A stretch of 32,303 nucleotides of DNA from Nostocoides sp. Soil756. Lineage in GTDB: Bacteria; Actinomycetota; Actinomycetes; Actinomycetales; Dermatophilaceae. Below the pieces are notes generated by a model. That model was not told the origin of the DNA, did not search any database, and saw only the letters and a list, made by a program, of their open reading frames with translations. The stretch spans positions 456,582 to 488,884 of the forward strand of contig NZ_LMSE01000004.1 in assembly GCF_001428065.1 (NCBI RefSeq). The letters run 5' to 3'. How positions within the stretch are numbered: the first letter of the stretch is position 1; every line of letters begins with the position of its first letter. The translations under genes were made by a program, and so were the position numbers. Positions 24,959 to 32,303 of the stretch are shown in pieces.

Positions 24959-26014
24959 ATGACCTCCACCACCCCCGCACTGATCGCCGACTCCGCGACC
25001 TCCGGCTTCCGCCAGGGCACCATCGAGCAGCGCGACCTGCGCCCCGACGACGTGCGCATCGACGTCGCCTACGCCGGCATCTGCCACTCCGACATCCACA
25101 CCGTGCGCGAGGAGTGGGGCGCCGCCCACTTCCCGCTCGTCACGGGGCACGAGATCGCCGGCACCGTCGCGGCCGTCGGCGACGCCGTCACCAAGTACAA
25201 GGTCGGCGACCGCGTCGGCGTCGGCTGCCTCGTCGACTCCTGCGGCGAGTGCGAGATGTGCCGCGACGACCACGAGAACTTCTGCACCAAGGGCTCGGTC
25301 GGCACCTACAACGACCAGGGCTACGACGGCGAGTGGACCACCGGCGGCTACGCCCAGCAGGTCGTCGCCAGCGAGCGGTTCGTGCTCGGCATCCCCGAGG
25401 GCATCGAGCTCTCGCAGGCCGCGCCTTTGCTCTGCGCCGGCATCACCACCTACACCCCGCTCGTGCGCTGGGGCGCCGGCCCGGGCAAGAAGGTCGCCGT
25501 CGTGGGGATGGGCGGCCTGGGCCACATGGGCGTCAAGATCGCCGCCGCGCTCGGCGCCGACGTCACCGTCCTGTCGCAGACGCTCTCCAAGGAGGAGGAC
25601 GGACGCAAGTTCGGGGCGAGCGACTACCGCGCCACCAGCGACGAGCAGACCTTCAAGGACCTGCGCGGCCAGTTCGACCTCATCCTCTGCACCGTCTCGG
25701 CCGACCTGCCGGTCGACAAGTACCTGCGGTTGCTGAAGACCTTCGGCACCTTCGTGATGGTCGGCCTGCCCGAGAAGCCCCAGAGCCTGCACTTCGGGTC
25801 TCTGATCATGGGCGACAAGGTCCTGACCGGCTCCAACATCGGCGGCATCAAGGGCACCCAGGAGATGCTCGACTTCTGCGCCGAGCACGGCATCGGCGCC
25901 ACCGTCGAGGTCATCTCGGCCGACGAGGTCGGCGACGCCTACGACAAGGTCGTCGGCTCCCAGGTGCGCTACCGCTACGTGATCGACACCAGCACCATCA
26001 CCCCCGCGGCCTGA
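24959..26014 (+). CDS. Zinc-dependent alcohol dehydrogenase (cinnamyl-alcohol/AdhC type)
   Basis: A 351-residue medium-chain dehydrogenase of the CAD/YjgB class, oxidising primary alcohols or reducing aldehydes. Catalytic zinc ligands are Cys42 (GICHSD), His64 (GHE) and Cys159. Structural zinc ligands are Cys95, Cys98, Cys101 and Cys109. The cofactor loop is GMGGLG (183-188), and LSQTLSK with no acidic residue after the second strand suggests NADP(H). TAGAGT (24946-24951) ends eight bases before the ATG, with TTGGAC at 24921-24926 as a possible -35 (19-base spacer). A strong hairpin follows the stop. Confidence 0.92.
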   Translation: MTSTTPALIADSATSGFRQGTIEQRDLRPDDVRIDVAYAGICHSDIHTVREEWGAAHFPLVTGHEIAGTVAAVGDAVTKYKVGDRVGVGCLVDSCGECEMCRDDHENFCTKGSVGTYNDQGYDGEWTTGGYAQQVVASERFVLGIPEGIELSQAAPLLCAGITTYTPLVRWGAGPGKKVAVVGMGGLGHMGVKIAAALGADVTVLSQTLSKEEDGRKFGASDYRATSDEQTFKDLRGQFDLILCTVSADLPVDKYLRLLKTFGTFVMVGLPEKPQSLHFGSLIMGDKVLTGSNIGGIKGTQEMLDFCAEHGIGATVEVISADEVGDAYDKVVGSQVRYRYVIDTSTITPAA

Positions 26015-26027
26015 CCGCAGGCACGGC

Positions 26028-26065
26028 AACGGCCGTCGGCATCCCTCGTGGTACCGACGGCCGTT
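26028..26065 (+). terminator. Terminator hairpin after the alcohol dehydrogenase
   Basis: A perfect 12-bp stem (AACGGCCGTCGG with CCGACGGCCGTT) and a 14-base loop, 14 bases after the stop. The stem can extend by several more pairs with one mismatch. There is no clear T-run. Confidence 0.6.
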
Positions 26066-26133
26066 GTCGTCCCCAGGGTGACAGGAACCGGCGCCCCCGC
26101 GTGGGCGTTCGGCGGAACGGGCTCTGACACGAC

Positions 26134-26163
26134 CGCGCCGTGACCCCTCGGGGTCACGGCGCG
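26134..26163 (-). terminator. Long hairpin after the DEAD-box helicase gene
   Basis: A perfect 14-bp stem (CGCGCCGTGACCCC with GGGGTCACGGCGCG) and a two-base centre. It lies 21 bases beyond the helicase stop on the minus strand, and can also back up the dehydrogenase terminator from the other side. Confidence 0.6.
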
Positions 26164-26184
26164 CTCGTTCGTGGACGGGTGGGC

Positions 26185-27768
26185 TCAGGCCTGGGTGGCC
26201 CCGCCGGCCGGCTCCCCGCCACGCGTACGGCGACGGCTGCGGCTCCGGCGCGGGCGCTCGGCGCCGTCCTCGGTACGGGTGTCGGGACGGTCGGTGCGAC
26301 CCTCGGAACGCTCGCGGCCACCGCCGCGGGAACCGCCGTCGCGGCCGCCCCGGCCGCCGCTGTCACGGCTGCCCCGGCCGCCGCCGTCTCGGCCTCCGCG
26401 CCCACCCCGCCCCCCGGACTTGCCGGTCTCACCGAGGTCCTCGAGCACCTCGGCGCCGAGACCTTCGCGGGTGCGCAGGGAGCGAGGGAGGCGCCCCTTG
26501 GAGCCCTCGGGGATCGAGAGGTCGGAGTAGAGGTGCGGCGAGGAGGAGTAGGTCTCGACCGGCTCGGGCATCCCCAGGTCGAGGACCCGGTTGATCATGC
26601 CCCAGCGGTGCAGGTCGTCCCAGTCGACGAAGGTGACCGCGATGCCGGTGTTGCCGGCCCGGGCGGTGCGCCCGATGCGGTGCAGGTAGGTCTTCTCGTC
26701 CTCGGGGCACTGGTAGTTGATGACGTGGGTGACGTTGTCGACGTCGATGCCGCGGGCCGCGACGTCGGTGGCGACGAGGATGTCGACCTTGCCGTTGCGG
26801 AAGGCGCGCAGGGCCTGCTCGCGCGCGCCCTGGCCGAGGTCGCCGTGGATGGCGGCGGCCGCGAAGCCACGCTCGGCGAGGTCGTCGGCGACCTTGGCGG
26901 CGGTGCGCTTGGTGCGGCTGAAGATGATGGTCAGCCCGCGGTCCTTCGCCTGCAGCATCCGGGCCAGCATCTCGACCTTGTCCATCGCGTGGGCGCGGTA
27001 GACGAACTGCTCGACGGCCTTGACCGTGTGGGCGTTCTCCTGGTCGTCGCCCATCGCGCGGATGTGCGTCGGCTGGTTCATGTAGCGGCGCGCGAGGGTG
27101 ACGACGGCGCCGGGCATGGTGGCCGAGAACAGCATCGTCTGGCGGCCGGCGGGGGTCATCGCGAGGATCTTCTCGACGTCGGGCAGGAACCCGAGGTCGA
27201 GCATCTCGTCGGCCTCGTCGAGGACGACGATGCGCGCGTTGCCGAGGTCGAGGTGGCCCTGCTGGGCCAGGTCGATGAGGCGGCCGGGGGTGCCGACGAC
27301 GACCTCGACGCCGCGGCGCAGCGCCTCGACCTGCGGCTCGTAGGCGCGGCCGCCGTAGACGGTGAGCACGCGGATGCCGCGCTTGCGCCCGGCCCGCTCG
27401 AGGTCGCCGGAGACCTGCACGGCGAGCTCGCGGGTGGGGGCCACAGCCAGGGCCTGCGGCTTGCCGGCGGCGGGCAGGGTGGCGAACGCGGCGTCGTCGG
27501 GGGAGACCACGCGGTTCAGGATCGGGATGCCGAAGCCGAGGGTCTTGCCGGTGCCGGTCTTGGCCTGGCCGATGATGTCGTGGCCGCCGAGCGCGACCGG
27601 CAGGGTCATGGCCTGGATGGGGAACGGGCTGGTGATGTTGTGCTCGGCCAGCGCGGCGACGATGTCGGGGTGGATGGGGAAGTCGGCGAAGGTGGGCTCC
27701 GGGGCCGCCGCGGCGGCGGGAGCGGTCGCCTCGTCGGGCACGGTGGGCGTGTCGGTGACGTCGGTCAT
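26185..27768 (-). CDS. DEAD-box ATP-dependent RNA helicase with RGG-rich tail
   Basis: A 527-residue helicase. The Q motif region is FADFPIHPDIVAALAEHNITSPFPIQ, motif I AKTGTGKT (69-76), Ia PTREL, II DEAD (184-187), III SAT and VI HRIGRTARAG. The C-terminal ~100 residues hold Arg-Gly-Gly/Asp repeats and end in a basic Arg-Ser tail, typical of RNA-binding extensions. It unwinds structured RNA in cold adaptation, ribosome assembly or mRNA decay. Start ATG at 27768 has GGAAGAG about five bases upstream. A minus-strand TAGCAT at 27931-27926 implies an mRNA leader of about 150 bases. It resembles mycobacterial RhlE (Rv3211) in place and type. Confidence 0.93.
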   Translation of the reverse strand: MTDVTDTPTVPDEATAPAAAAAPEPTFADFPIHPDIVAALAEHNITSPFPIQAMTLPVALGGHDIIGQAKTGTGKTLGFGIPILNRVVSPDDAAFATLPAAGKPQALAVAPTRELAVQVSGDLERAGRKRGIRVLTVYGGRAYEPQVEALRRGVEVVVGTPGRLIDLAQQGHLDLGNARIVVLDEADEMLDLGFLPDVEKILAMTPAGRQTMLFSATMPGAVVTLARRYMNQPTHIRAMGDDQENAHTVKAVEQFVYRAHAMDKVEMLARMLQAKDRGLTIIFSRTKRTAAKVADDLAERGFAAAAIHGDLGQGAREQALRAFRNGKVDILVATDVAARGIDVDNVTHVINYQCPEDEKTYLHRIGRTARAGNTGIAVTFVDWDDLHRWGMINRVLDLGMPEPVETYSSSPHLYSDLSIPEGSKGRLPRSLRTREGLGAEVLEDLGETGKSGGRGGRGGRDGGGRGSRDSGGRGGRDGGSRGGGRERSEGRTDRPDTRTEDGAERPRRSRSRRRTRGGEPAGGATQA

Positions 27769-27925
27769 GGGTTCTCTTCCGGTCGGCGGGCGCGCCGGGG
27801 CGCCTGCGCAGGAGCTGCGGGCCGATCGGGGGTCTTCGGGGGTGGGGGGGCGTGGACTGCGACGCCGGGCTCCCACCCATCAAGGTCACTCACGTTCGTG
27901 CCGACCGGGCACCGTGGACGCGGCC

Positions 27926-27942
27926 ATGCTACCGGTTAGGCT
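27926..27942. promoter_or_regulatory. Near-palindromic divergent promoter, helicase and ferritin-like gene
   Basis: The minus-strand -10 TAGCAT (27931-27926) and plus-strand -10 TAGGCT (27937-27942) flank CCGGT. CTA and TAG arms make the centre almost symmetrical. The plus -10 ends nine bases before the ferritin-like gene's ATG. Confidence 0.4.
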
Positions 27943-27950
27943 CGCTGACC

Positions 27951-28604
27951 ATGGACCCCACCCCGCCGGGCGCCGCCGTGGTCGACCTCCTCGGCGTGCT
28001 CGCGCACGGCGAGCTGACGGCGTTCATCCGGATGGCCGTCGACGCTGACCTGGCTCCCACGCTGGCGCTCAAGGCGTCGATGGGGCAGGTGGCGTGCAGC
28101 GACTTCGCGCGCTTCACCCAGCTGGTCGAGCACATGCGCGAGCGCGGGATCGACCCCGACGCGGCGATGGCGCCCTTCGTCTCGCCCATCACCGCGTTCC
28201 ACGAGCGCACCCGCCCCAAGGGCTGGCTCGAGGGGCTGGTCAAGGCCTACGTCGGCGACGGCATCGCCAAGGACTTCTACCGCGAGATGTCGGCCTTCGT
28301 CGACGAGGACACCCGGGCCGTGATGCGGGCGACGCTCGAGGACGACGGCCACGCCGACTTCATCGTGCAGATCGTGCGCGACGCCATCCGCACCGACCGC
28401 CGGGCGGCGGGGCGGCTCGCGCTGTGGGGCCGGCGGCTGATGGGGGAGGCATTGTCGCAGGCGCAGGCCGTGGCGGTCGAGCGCGACGCCATGGCCGCCC
28501 TGCTGGTCGGCGGCGGGGCCGATCTGGCGGAGGTGGGCCGGATGTTCACCCGGCTCACCGACAACCACCAGGCGCGGATGGCGCGGCTGGGGCTGGAGGC
28601 CTGA
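27951..28604 (+). CDS. Ferritin-like fold protein
   Basis: A 217-residue all-helical protein belonging, from memory, to the actinobacterial ferritin-like family that includes Rv3210c. Helices carry acidic/His positions suited to a di-iron site, for example LAHGELTAFIRMAVDAD, FTQLVEHMRERG and FYREMSAFVDEDTRAVM. Ligands cannot be assigned by eye. The role is unknown; relatives include the tRNA-hydroxylase MiaE fold. It is divergent from the DEAD-box helicase, as in mycobacteria. A strong terminator follows. Confidence 0.78.
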   Translation: MDPTPPGAAVVDLLGVLAHGELTAFIRMAVDADLAPTLALKASMGQVACSDFARFTQLVEHMRERGIDPDAAMAPFVSPITAFHERTRPKGWLEGLVKAYVGDGIAKDFYREMSAFVDEDTRAVMRATLEDDGHADFIVQIVRDAIRTDRRAAGRLALWGRRLMGEALSQAQAVAVERDAMAALLVGGGADLAEVGRMFTRLTDNHQARMARLGLEA

Positions 28605-28650
28605 GGCCCGGTTTCCGCGCCACGGTCGGCGGTGAGGCGACCCCATGACC

Positions 28651-28687
28651 CACGAAGGCCCCCGCCGAGATGGCGGGGGCCTTCGTG
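28651..28687. terminator. Strong bidirectional terminator
   Basis: A perfect 16-bp stem (CACGAAGGCCCCCGCC with GGCGGGGGCCTTCGTG) and a five-base loop between the convergent ferritin-like and GlsB genes. This is the most stable simple hairpin in the window. Confidence 0.8.
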
Positions 28688-28721
28688 TGCTCGACCCGGA
28701 AGGTCGCTACGTCGTGCTACG

Positions 28722-28988
28722 TCAGCGCGTGATCCCGCGACGGGATGAGATGCGCTCGTAGATGACGACGAAGACGGCGGCGACGATCACCGAGGTGATC
28801 CAGCGCAGCCAGTCGATGCTGCCATCGTCCTTCGGGGCTCCCCAGATCCAGTAGCCCACGAGGGCTCCCAGGATGCCGAGAACGACCGTCATGAGGGTGC
28901 TGATGTTCTGCTTGCCCGGGAGAACAAGGCGAGCGAGGATTCCGACAATGGCACCGAAGATGATGGTGCCGATGATTCCGACGATCAC
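28722..28988 (-). CDS. GlsB/YeaQ/YmgE family stress-response membrane protein
   Basis: An 88-residue transglycosylase-associated-protein family member with three hydrophobic helices (IVGIIGTIIFGAIVGILARLVLPG, TVVLGILGALVGYWIWG, ITSVIVAAVFVVIYERI). GlsB anchors the Asp23 stress protein to the membrane in firmicutes, and no Asp23 gene is present here. GTG start with AAAGGAG about six bases upstream. A well-formed promoter lies about 90 bases upstream (29085-29113). Confidence 0.9.
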   Translation of the reverse strand: MIVGIIGTIIFGAIVGILARLVLPGKQNISTLMTVVLGILGALVGYWIWGAPKDDGSIDWLRWITSVIVAAVFVVIYERISSRRGITR

Positions 28989-29084
28989 GGTGTCTCCTTT
29001 TGGGACGTTCTGCCCCGTGGTCTAAGACTCCGACCACGACCGCCTAGGGTCGAGGCCGAGCGCCAGGGTGCCGGCGCACCAACG

Positions 29085-29113
29085 ACGCTAGACCTTCGAC
29101 GAACTTCGGTCAA
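29085..29113 (-). promoter_or_regulatory. Housekeeping-type promoter of the GlsB gene
   Basis: On the minus strand TTGACC (29113-29108) and TAGCGT (29090-29085) are separated by exactly 17 bases. The predicted transcript has a leader of about 90 bases before the GTG at 28988. The rest of 28989-29196 shows no gene. Confidence 0.6.
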
Positions 29114-29196
29114 ACGTTCGACACGGCGGGTCGGTCTCCAGCGTCCGCGCTGGTCAGAGACGTTTATCCGCGCCGAAACGGGGAACCGCGCCTCCG

Positions 29197-29424
29197 TCAG
29201 ACGTTGCCGAACCCGACCTTGCCCTTCTCGGTCTCGCCGACCTGGACCCAGCCCATGGAGCGACCCGGGACGAGCACGGTGCGGCCCTTGGTGTCGGTCA
29301 GCCGCAGCACGCCGTCGGGGGTGGCGAGGGCGGCGTCGACGGCGCGGGCCACCTCGGCGGCGTCGGCGTCGGTCTCGACGGTGAGCTCGCGGGAGACGTT
29401 CTGGACACCGATGGTGACCTCCAC
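29197..29424 (-). CDS. DUF3107 family protein
   Basis: A 75-residue protein matching DUF3107 (mycobacterial TB9.4/Rv3208A): VEVTIGVQNVSRELTVETDADAAEVARAVDAAL, then LRLTDTKGRTVLVPG and KVGFGNV at the end. Family members start MEVxIGVQ, so the GTG at 29424 is chosen, with AAAGG nine bases upstream. A GTG at 29445 would add seven residues. Function unknown. It neighbours the TetR gene on the same strand as in mycobacteria. A possible -10 TAGCCT lies at 29490-29485. Confidence 0.88.
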   Translation of the reverse strand: MEVTIGVQNVSRELTVETDADAAEVARAVDAALATPDGVLRLTDTKGRTVLVPGRSMGWVQVGETEKGKVGFGNV

Positions 29425-29570
29425 GGGGCACGACCTTTCGTTCACGCGCGGGACCGGCCCGCGGCGGGTTGGGGACTCCTGCCCAGGCTAACCGCCCGGC
29501 CGGACCCCCTGTTCCAGGTGGCGGCCCGTGTTCGCTCTGGGCTCAGCGTGCGAGCGCGGCCGTCAGCCCG

Positions 29571-30191
29571 TCAGTCGCCGACCTTGGGAAATGAGCCGAG
29601 CCCGCGCCAGGCGAGGGCGCTGATGACGGCGGCGGCCTCGGCCTCGGGGATGCCGCCGTCCTGGGCCAGCCAGTGCCGCGCCGACACCTGGGCCATCCCG
29701 GCCAGGGCCGACCCCAGGAGCAGCGCGCGCTCGTCGTCGGCCCCGGTGTCCTCGGCGATGACCTCGGCGATCGCCTCGGCGCACGCCATCTCGACCGAGT
29801 CCAGGCGGGCCCGCACCTGCGGGACGCTCGTGAGGTCGGACTCGAACACCATCCGGAAGGCGGCGTCCTCGCGGGTGACGAAGTCGAAGTAGGCGGCGAC
29901 GGTGGCGCGCACCCGGGCCTCGTTGTCGCCGTCGGTCGCGCCCAGGGCGCGACGCACGAGCTGCTCGAGGGTGTCGCAGTGGGTGTCGAGCAGGGCCAGG
30001 TAGAGGTCGAGCTTGCCGGGGAAGTGTTGGTACAGCACGGGTTTCGACACGCCAGCGCGCTCGGCGATCTCGTCCATCGCCGCGGCGTGGTAGCCCGACT
30101 GCACGAACACGGCCTGGGCCGCCTTGAGCAGCTGGGCGCGCCGCTCGCTGCGAGGCATGCGAGCGCTGCGGGAGCCTGTGGTGCTGGTCAT
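29571..30191 (-). CDS. TetR/AcrR family regulator
   Basis: A 206-residue regulator. The N-terminal helix-turn-helix covers about 15-60 (RRAQLLKAAQAVFVQSGYHAAAMDEIAERAGVSKPVLYQHFPGK) and a ligand domain follows. Its place beside DUF3107 and MoeZ recalls Rv3208. ATG has GGAGGA three bases upstream, and TAGGAT (30226-30221, minus) gives a leader of about 23 bases. An imperfect palindrome CTAC-N6-GTAG (30224-30237) overlaps that -10 and may be its own operator. Confidence 0.9.
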   Translation of the reverse strand: MTSTTGSRSARMPRSERRAQLLKAAQAVFVQSGYHAAAMDEIAERAGVSKPVLYQHFPGKLDLYLALLDTHCDTLEQLVRRALGATDGDNEARVRATVAAYFDFVTREDAAFRMVFESDLTSVPQVRARLDSVEMACAEAIAEVIAEDTGADDERALLLGSALAGMAQVSARHWLAQDGGIPEAEAAAVISALAWRGLGSFPKVGD

Positions 30192-30223
30192 GGGTCCTCC
30201 GTCGCCGATGTGCGCGCGCCATC

Positions 30224-30237
30224 CTACGGAGCGGTAG
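30224..30237. promoter_or_regulatory. Possible TetR operator between the tetR and moeZ genes
   Basis: CTAC and GTAG arms around six bases overlap the tetR -10. The site lies about 30 bases before the moeZ -10 (30268-30273). Short arms make this tentative. Confidence 0.25.
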
Positions 30238-30279
30238 CGCCCCCGCCGGGGGCGTGCACCCGGGTGTTAGGTTCGCGCC

Positions 30280-31479
30280 ATGGCGCGACCCCCGCTGGTG
30301 CCCCTCGGCCCCGAGCTCTCGGGGGCCGAGCGCACGCGCTTCGCCCGCCACCTCCTGCTGCCCGACCTCGGCCTCGATGGGCAGCGGCGGCTGCGCTCGG
30401 CCCGGGTCCTGGTCGTGGGGGCCGGCGGTCTCGGTTCGCCGGCGCTGCTCTACCTCGCGGCCGCCGGTGTGGGCACCATCGGGGTCGTCGACGACGACGT
30501 CGTCGAGGTCACCAACCTCCAGCGTCAGGTGGTGCACGGAGTCGACGACGTGGGGCGCCCCAAGGTCGACTCCGCGGCCGACGCGGTGGCGGCCATCTCG
30601 CCCGACACCGTCGTCGTGCGGCATCGCGACCGCCTCGACGCGCTGGGCGCGCTGGGCGTGCTGGCCGACTACGACCTGGTGCTCGACGGCGCCGACAACT
30701 TCCCGACCCGCTACCTGGTCGGCGACGCGTGCGCGCGGCTCGGCATCCCGCACGTCTGGGGCTCGGTGTACCGGTTCGACGGCCAGGTGTCGGTGTGGTG
30801 GGCGGGTGAGGGGCCCTGCTACGCCTGCGTCTTCCCGACCCAGCCCCCTGCGGGGGCCGTGCCCTCGTGCGCCGTCGGGGGAGTGCTGGGGGCGGTGTGC
30901 GCCTCGGTGGGGTCGGTGATGGCCACCGAGGCGGTCAAGCTCGTGGCCGGCATCGGTGACCCGCTGGTCGGCCGGCTGCTGGTGCACGACGCGCTCCGGC
31001 AGACCTGGGGCGCCGTCCCGGTGCGCCGCGACCCCGAGTGTCGGGTGTGCGGGTCCGGCGCCGACGCCACGCGCGCGCTCGGCTGGGCCACGGCGCACGC
31101 GGCGGCCGACGGCGACGAGGACGTGGAGGCCATGGAGAGGGTGCAGGCGGCGCGCCCGAGTGTCGACGTCGTCGAGCTGGCGCGCCTCCTCGACGAACGG
31201 GCTTCCGGGGGAACCGGCTTCGTGCTGCTCGACGTGCGCGAGCCCGGGGAGCGTGACGTGGCCGCCATCCCCGGGTCCGAGCTCGTGCCGGTCGCCCTGG
31301 TGCGCGACGGCGTGGAGGTGCCGGGCGCGTCGGGGCGGGTGTACGTGCACTGCAAGTCCGGCGGACGCTCGGCCGAGGCGGTCGACCTGCTGCGCGCTCG
31401 CGGGGTGGACGCGATCGACGTCGAGGGCGGCATCCTGGCGTGGTCGCGCGACGTCGACCCGTCGGTGCCCCTGTACTGA
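30280..31479 (+). CDS. moeZ: Adenylyltransferase/sulfurtransferase MoeZ (ThiF-MoeB domain plus rhodanese)
   Basis: A 399-residue fusion that adenylates the C-terminal Gly of sulfur-carrier proteins (MoaD, ThiS, CysO type) and then transfers sulfur. The E1-like domain has VVGAGGLGSPALLYLAAAG (46-64), VDDDVVEVTNLQRQ, zinc ligands Cys180, Cys183, Cys254 and Cys257, and Cys197 in PSCAVGGVLG. The rhodanese domain (about 290-399) has active-site Cys358 in HCKSGGRS. Both catalytic parts look intact. TAGGTT (30268-30273) ends seven bases before the ATG, fitting a leaderless start. The DUF1810 gene follows nine bases after the stop. Confidence 0.93.
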   Translation: MARPPLVPLGPELSGAERTRFARHLLLPDLGLDGQRRLRSARVLVVGAGGLGSPALLYLAAAGVGTIGVVDDDVVEVTNLQRQVVHGVDDVGRPKVDSAADAVAAISPDTVVVRHRDRLDALGALGVLADYDLVLDGADNFPTRYLVGDACARLGIPHVWGSVYRFDGQVSVWWAGEGPCYACVFPTQPPAGAVPSCAVGGVLGAVCASVGSVMATEAVKLVAGIGDPLVGRLLVHDALRQTWGAVPVRRDPECRVCGSGADATRALGWATAHAAADGDEDVEAMERVQAARPSVDVVELARLLDERASGGTGFVLLDVREPGERDVAAIPGSELVPVALVRDGVEVPGASGRVYVHCKSGGRSAEAVDLLRARGVDAIDVEGGILAWSRDVDPSVPLY

Positions 31480-31488
31480 GGAGGGCTG

Positions 31489-31914
31489 GTGGCCGAAGGC
31501 ATCGAGCGGTTCGTGACGGCGCAGGACGCCGGGGGTGCCTACGACGCCGCGCTGGCCGAGCTGCGGGCGGGCCGCAAGCGTGGGCACTGGATCTGGTTCG
31601 TCCTGCCGCAGGTGGCGGGGCTCGGGGTCAGCGAGATGTCGCAGCGGTACGGGCTGCGCGGACTCGACGAGGCGCGGGCGTACCTGGCCCACCCTGTGCT
31701 GGGGCCGCGGCTGCTGGCGTGCGTCGAGGCGCTGCTCGCAGTGCGCGGGAGTGACGCCGAGGTGGTGCTCGGGTCGGTCGACGCGATGAAGCTGCGGTCG
31801 TCGATGACGGTGTTCGCGCGGGCGGCCGACGGAGAGGCGGCGGCGCCGTTCCGAGCCGTGCTCGACCGGTTCTTCGAGGGCGCCGAGGACCCGCGGACCG
31901 TCGCCCTGCTGTGA
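31489..31914 (+). CDS. DUF1810 family protein
   Basis: A 141-residue protein with the DUF1810 hallmarks IERFVTAQD, AALAELRAGRKRGHWIWFVLPQVAGLG and SQRYGLRGLDEARAYLAHPVLGPRL. It is full length for the family and helical. Its biochemical role is unknown. GTG start with GAGGAGGG about five bases upstream, within the moeZ transcript and probably coupled to it. Confidence 0.88.
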   Translation: MAEGIERFVTAQDAGGAYDAALAELRAGRKRGHWIWFVLPQVAGLGVSEMSQRYGLRGLDEARAYLAHPVLGPRLLACVEALLAVRGSDAEVVLGSVDAMKLRSSMTVFARAADGEAAAPFRAVLDRFFEGAEDPRTVALL

Positions 31915-32104
31915 GGCGGCGTCGAGGCTCGAGGGGCGAGAGTCGGTGTCTCGGATGGCGTGCGAGCAGGGCAGTCGGGGGGAGATCCGGCCAGCCGGGA
32001 GGGCGCTCGGAAGGGCGGCGAGTGGGCGCCGTGGTGGCGGAACAATGACGCGGCGGTGCGGATGAGAGTCGCTCTGCTGTAGGCGAACACCTGGGGATGG
32101 ACGC

Positions 32105-32133
32105 TTGCTCTCCTACGCCTGTTCGGGTAGTGT
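32105..32133 (+). promoter_or_regulatory. Promoter of the gene at the right edge
   Basis: TTGCTC (32105-32110) and TAGTGT (32128-32133) are spaced by 17 bases. The -10 ends seven bases before the ATG at 32140, giving a leaderless transcript. The rest of 31915-32139 shows no gene. Confidence 0.5.
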
Positions 32134-32139
32134 TTCTCC

Positions 32140-32303
32140 ATGGACAGGGGGCAGCTCAGCAGCCGTATCGCGGCCGCACGCGCGGAGGTCGCGGCGCTGG
32201 GGCGTGAACTGGCCGAGCACGGCCGGAGCCTGGATGCCGTCGAGTGTTACGAGCTGGCCGGTGAGTTCCAGGGGGTGGTGAACGCGGCCGAGGGCGCCCA
32301 GGG
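32140..32303 (+). CDS. Start of a probable DUF222/HNH-type protein (cut by window end)
   Basis: The first 54 codons only. MDRGQLSSRIAAARAEVAALGRELAEHG followed by LDAVECYELAGEFQGVVNAAEGAQ resembles the N-terminal helices of actinobacterial DUF222 proteins that carry a C-terminal HNH nuclease motif. The HNH part would lie beyond the window, so the call rests on memory of this N-terminal pattern. Confidence 0.5.
   Translation, partial: MDRGQLSSRIAAARAEVAALGRELAEHGRSLDAVECYELAGEFQGVVNAAEGAQ

Noticed and set aside
28989-29196. Possible small gene or RNA between GlsB and DUF3107
   Set aside because: The only open frames are antisense continuations. The content is explained by the GlsB promoter and leader.
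29563-31692. Minus-strand frame of about 709 codons across tetR and moeZ
   Set aside because: Shadow of MoeZ and TetR. Histidine/arginine-rich composition and no family resemblance.

Overview
The window is very GC-rich, compact actinobacterial chromosome. Gene content and protein style (SigE-family ECF sigma factor, DUF3107, CGNR regulator, orphan ParA, MoeZ, AbiEi/DUF559 protein, start of a DUF222-like protein at the right edge) suggest a member of the Micrococcales, perhaps Intrasporangiaceae. This placement is inference from memory, not a search. I see no tRNA, rRNA, CRISPR array, prophage or insertion sequence, and no gene-free stretch longer than 300 bases.

Left part (1-13 kb). Two CitE/HpcH-type CoA-ester lyases overlap in one operon (166-2102). 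They are followed by an L,D-transpeptidase lipoprotein, and on the minus strand by a RIO-type kinase and a Gfo/Idh/MocA oxidoreductase. Then come an acyl-CoA dehydrogenase, a two-helix membrane stress protein, a PIG-L/LmbE deacetylase, an aminopeptidase P and glycerol kinase. An AbiEi/DUF559 putative nuclease sits between two related palindromic repeats, and a MaoC hydratase follows. The lyases, dehydrogenase and hydratase together look like the lower half of an ethylmalonyl-CoA-type (C5-dicarboxyl-CoA) pathway, scattered along one strand.

Middle part (13-24 kb). A SigE-family sigma factor and a membrane-anchored partner form an operon. Next are a PHP phosphoesterase and MarC, formyl-THF deformylase, two unknown actinobacterial proteins, a CGNR regulator divergent from an MFS transporter, a 74-residue Tudor-like protein, L-serine dehydratase, a RecB-like nuclease, a VOC protein, and a LysR regulator divergent from a small unknown gene.

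Right part (24-32.3 kb). An orphan ParA, a zinc alcohol dehydrogenase, a DEAD-box helicase with an RGG tail, a ferritin-like protein, GlsB, DUF3107, TetR, MoeZ and a DUF1810 protein. ParA, helicase, ferritin-like protein, DUF3107, TetR and MoeZ recall a mycobacterial neighbourhood (Rv3206c-Rv3213c), here with extra genes inserted.

A strong window-wide signal is regulatory. About twenty start codons have a TAnnnT-like -10 hexamer ending 6-8 bases before the first base of the start codon, usually with no ribosome-binding site. This predicts leaderless mRNAs for roughly half of the genes.
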